DNA from: an uncultured bacterium
Lineage (GTDB): Bacteria; Cyanobacteriota; Vampirovibrionia; Gastranaerophilales; Gastranaerophilaceae
Reading direction: 5' to 3'
Length of the DNA: 38,963 bases
Assembly (NCBI GenBank): GCA_900547585.1
Contig: URHD01000010.1
Span: forward strand, 1-38,963
The notes under the pieces are model-generated. The model was given only the letters and a program-made list of their open reading frames with translations. It did no database searches and was not told where the DNA came from. Shown here in pieces: positions 38,083-38,963 of this stretch. The translations under genes and the position numbers were made by a program. Position 1 is the stretch's first letter; every line of letters begins with the position of its first letter.

Positions 38083-38088
38083 ATTATA
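38083..38088 (-). promoter_or_regulatory. SLH gene -10 element
   Basis: TATAAT on the - strand, about 31 bp before the ATG, with AAGGAGAG in the leader. Confidence 0.55.
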
Positions 38089-38130
38089 TATTAATTAGCA
38101 TACATCGTCAAACATGAATCTGATAAGGAT

Positions 38131-38838
38131 TTAATTGCTTTCACCCGCTCTATAACCGCTCCAGGCGCTGATAAACGGCAGGAGTTTTTCGATTTTAAGT
38201 GTTTTTACAATGGGGAAGCCCGCTAAAACGAGTGCACCTGCAAGTTCATCAATATTTACGATTGCATCAAGCATGCCAAGCTTTCTGTCTGGTACTTTGT
38301 TGTGCGGGTCGTTAATAACATTGGCAAGTTTTGCTGCGCAGTGCATGCTGGCGAAGATTCCTGCACCTATAGCTCCGATTTTGACCGGCTTTTTCTCTAA
38401 GAGAGGGAAATTTTTAGAAAGTTTTTGTATTCCGCTTACGAAGAAAAGCGGAATTGTTGAATTTAAGAACTGAAAAACGCCCTCATCCGTTTTTTCTTTT
38501 TTTGAATTTTTTTTGTCAAACATCATACCGGTTAAAACGCCGCCCAGAATTGAGCCGGTAGTGAGCCCGAGCATTTCTTTTAAGCCAAAATTGACGTTAA
38601 AAATTTGGGAAAGTTTTGAAACATCGAGTTTTTGTTTTTTTGCAAAAATTACCATAGGAATAGCTGCACCGATAATCGAGCCGGCTGCGATTTTTAGCTT
38701 TACCGAGGGTTCGGGCTCGTCAGTGACTTTTCTTCTTCGCATTCTGAAATCATGGATAAAGCTTTTCGTGCGGGCTTTTTCCTGAAATGATTTGAATACA
38801 AATGGCTTATTATTACTGGTGGTTGTGACAGCTAACAT
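38131..38838 (-). CDS. Hypothetical membrane protein, 235 residues
   Basis: A basic N-terminus (about 35 residues, RMRRRKV) precedes several hydrophobic segments: LKIAAGSIIGAAIPMVIFA (about 49), LTTGSILGGVLTGMMF (about 92), STIPLFFVSGI and GAIGAGIFASMHCAAKLANV (about 153), ALVLAGFPIVKTL. Gly-rich spacing suggests packed helices. No family recognised, probably lineage-specific. The promoter has GGCAAT, 17 bp, TATAAT on the - strand. Confidence 0.72.
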   Translation of the reverse strand: MLAVTTTSNNKPFVFKSFQEKARTKSFIHDFRMRRRKVTDEPEPSVKLKIAAGSIIGAAIPMVIFAKKQKLDVSKLSQIFNVNFGLKEMLGLTTGSILGGVLTGMMFDKKNSKKEKTDEGVFQFLNSTIPLFFVSGIQKLSKNFPLLEKKPVKIGAIGAGIFASMHCAAKLANVINDPHNKVPDRKLGMLDAIVNIDELAGALVLAGFPIVKTLKIEKLLPFISAWSGYRAGESN

Positions 38839-38858
38839 AATTTTTACCGTTTATATGA

Positions 38859-38887
38859 ATTATAACTTGAAAACAAAAAAAATTGCC
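38859..38887 (-). promoter_or_regulatory. Promoter with GGCAATTTTTTTT element
   Basis: On the - strand GGCAAT (38887-38882), 17 bp, TATAAT (38864-38859), about 20 bp before the ATG. The GGCAATTTTTT stretch recurs at 28756 and 35015. Confidence 0.55.
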
Positions 38888-38908
38888 ATTCGGTTATGAA
38901 ATTTTAAG

Positions 38909-38963
38909 ATGTCCGAGAAAAATTCGTGATAAGGAACGAAGTGACGTGAACGAATTTTTTGAG
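38909..38963 (+). repeat. Family C repeat, copy 4 (5' part, cut by window end)
   Basis: GTCCGAGAAAAATTCGTGAT and AAGGAAC match 19826-19852. AAAAATTCGT (38921-38930) pairs with ACGAATTTTT further on, forming a hairpin. The window ends inside the element, and the window start carries its other half. Confidence 0.6.

Noticed and set aside
1..38963. tRNA or rRNA genes
   Set aside because: Apart from the tmRNA, no cloverleaf with acceptor and T-arm was found by reading; a covariance search was not possible.
1..38963. Window as a circular plasmid because the two ends complete a family C repeat
   Set aside because: The gene content is core chromosomal with no replication gene; an assembly break at a multi-copy repeat explains it more simply.

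Overview
The window looks like chromosomal DNA of an anaerobic, Gram-negative-type bacterium with AT-rich DNA. The best guess is a gut member of the non-photosynthetic cyanobacterial sister group (Gastranaerophilales / Melainabacteria). The pointers are an [FeFe]-hydrogenase maturase (HydG), a KDO-lipid A gene (kdsB), an exported SLH-domain protein, a SpoIID/LytB protein, MurT, a Hik33-like sensor kinase, and many short hydrophilic or exported proteins with no recognisable family. The lineage is inference from gene content; no rRNA is present.

Layout. 1-1518: a sugar-phosphate isomerase-like gene and a TatD-linked radical SAM gene (both -). 1595-1861: two long hairpin repeats (family A). 1924-3241: uppS-rdgB (+). 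3287-5969: a tightly coupled (-) operon reading core-MetE-like methyltransferase, CooC-like nickel ATPase, folD, which looks like a corrinoid/one-carbon methyl-transfer module. 6177-7131: two small unknown genes, a family C repeat and two more family A repeats. 7154-10484: murT (-) and an orphan histidine kinase (+), divergent around a REP pair, both apparently leaderless. 10722-13013: an unknown gene, a family D hairpin and a phosphohexomutase. 13091-13897: a RAYT (REP-associated tyrosine transposase) flanked by its REP elements. 13902-14334: a 50-aa AbrB-like gene and a 58-aa gene, divergent across two inverted repeats. 14380-16833: an M20 peptidase, a frameshifted GT2 glycosyltransferase and an XRE regulator. 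16884-17296: tmRNA, followed by a partial copy of its 3' end. 17562-21175: SIMPL protein, two unknown exported proteins, a peroxiredoxin and two small genes. 21320-24355: hydG and der. 24447-29201: unknown exported/coiled-coil/EF-hand proteins, an acyltransferase, a 56-aa gene and an orphan HicB-like gene. 29339-30981: HU, SpoIID/LytB and a small gene. 31066-31278: family D and A hairpins. 31310-34943: an mnmE-bioB-ruvA-kdsB run (-). 35041-38838: a candidate small RNA, a DtxR-like regulator without metal ligands, small proteins, the SLH protein and a membrane protein.

The most unusual signal is the set of interspersed intergenic repeats. Family A (five copies) has a conserved core of about 77 bp enclosed by nearly perfect inverted arms of 12-26 bp whose sequence differs between copies while pairing is kept. 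Family D (two copies) has 27-30 bp arms around a short loop carrying AGCGCAGC. Family B is a recognisable REP/BIME family next to its RAYT. Family C (four whole or partial copies) has a hairpin with covarying arms and occupies both ends of the window, which suggests the contig broke at this repeat. No mobility gene for A, C or D is visible.

Promoters often have an extended -10, TGATATAAT. Several genes (murT, the kinase, the RAYT, the 24447 gene, perhaps the acyltransferase) have the -10 only 6-9 bp before the ATG and no Shine-Dalgarno, while their neighbours have strong Shine-Dalgarno sequences.
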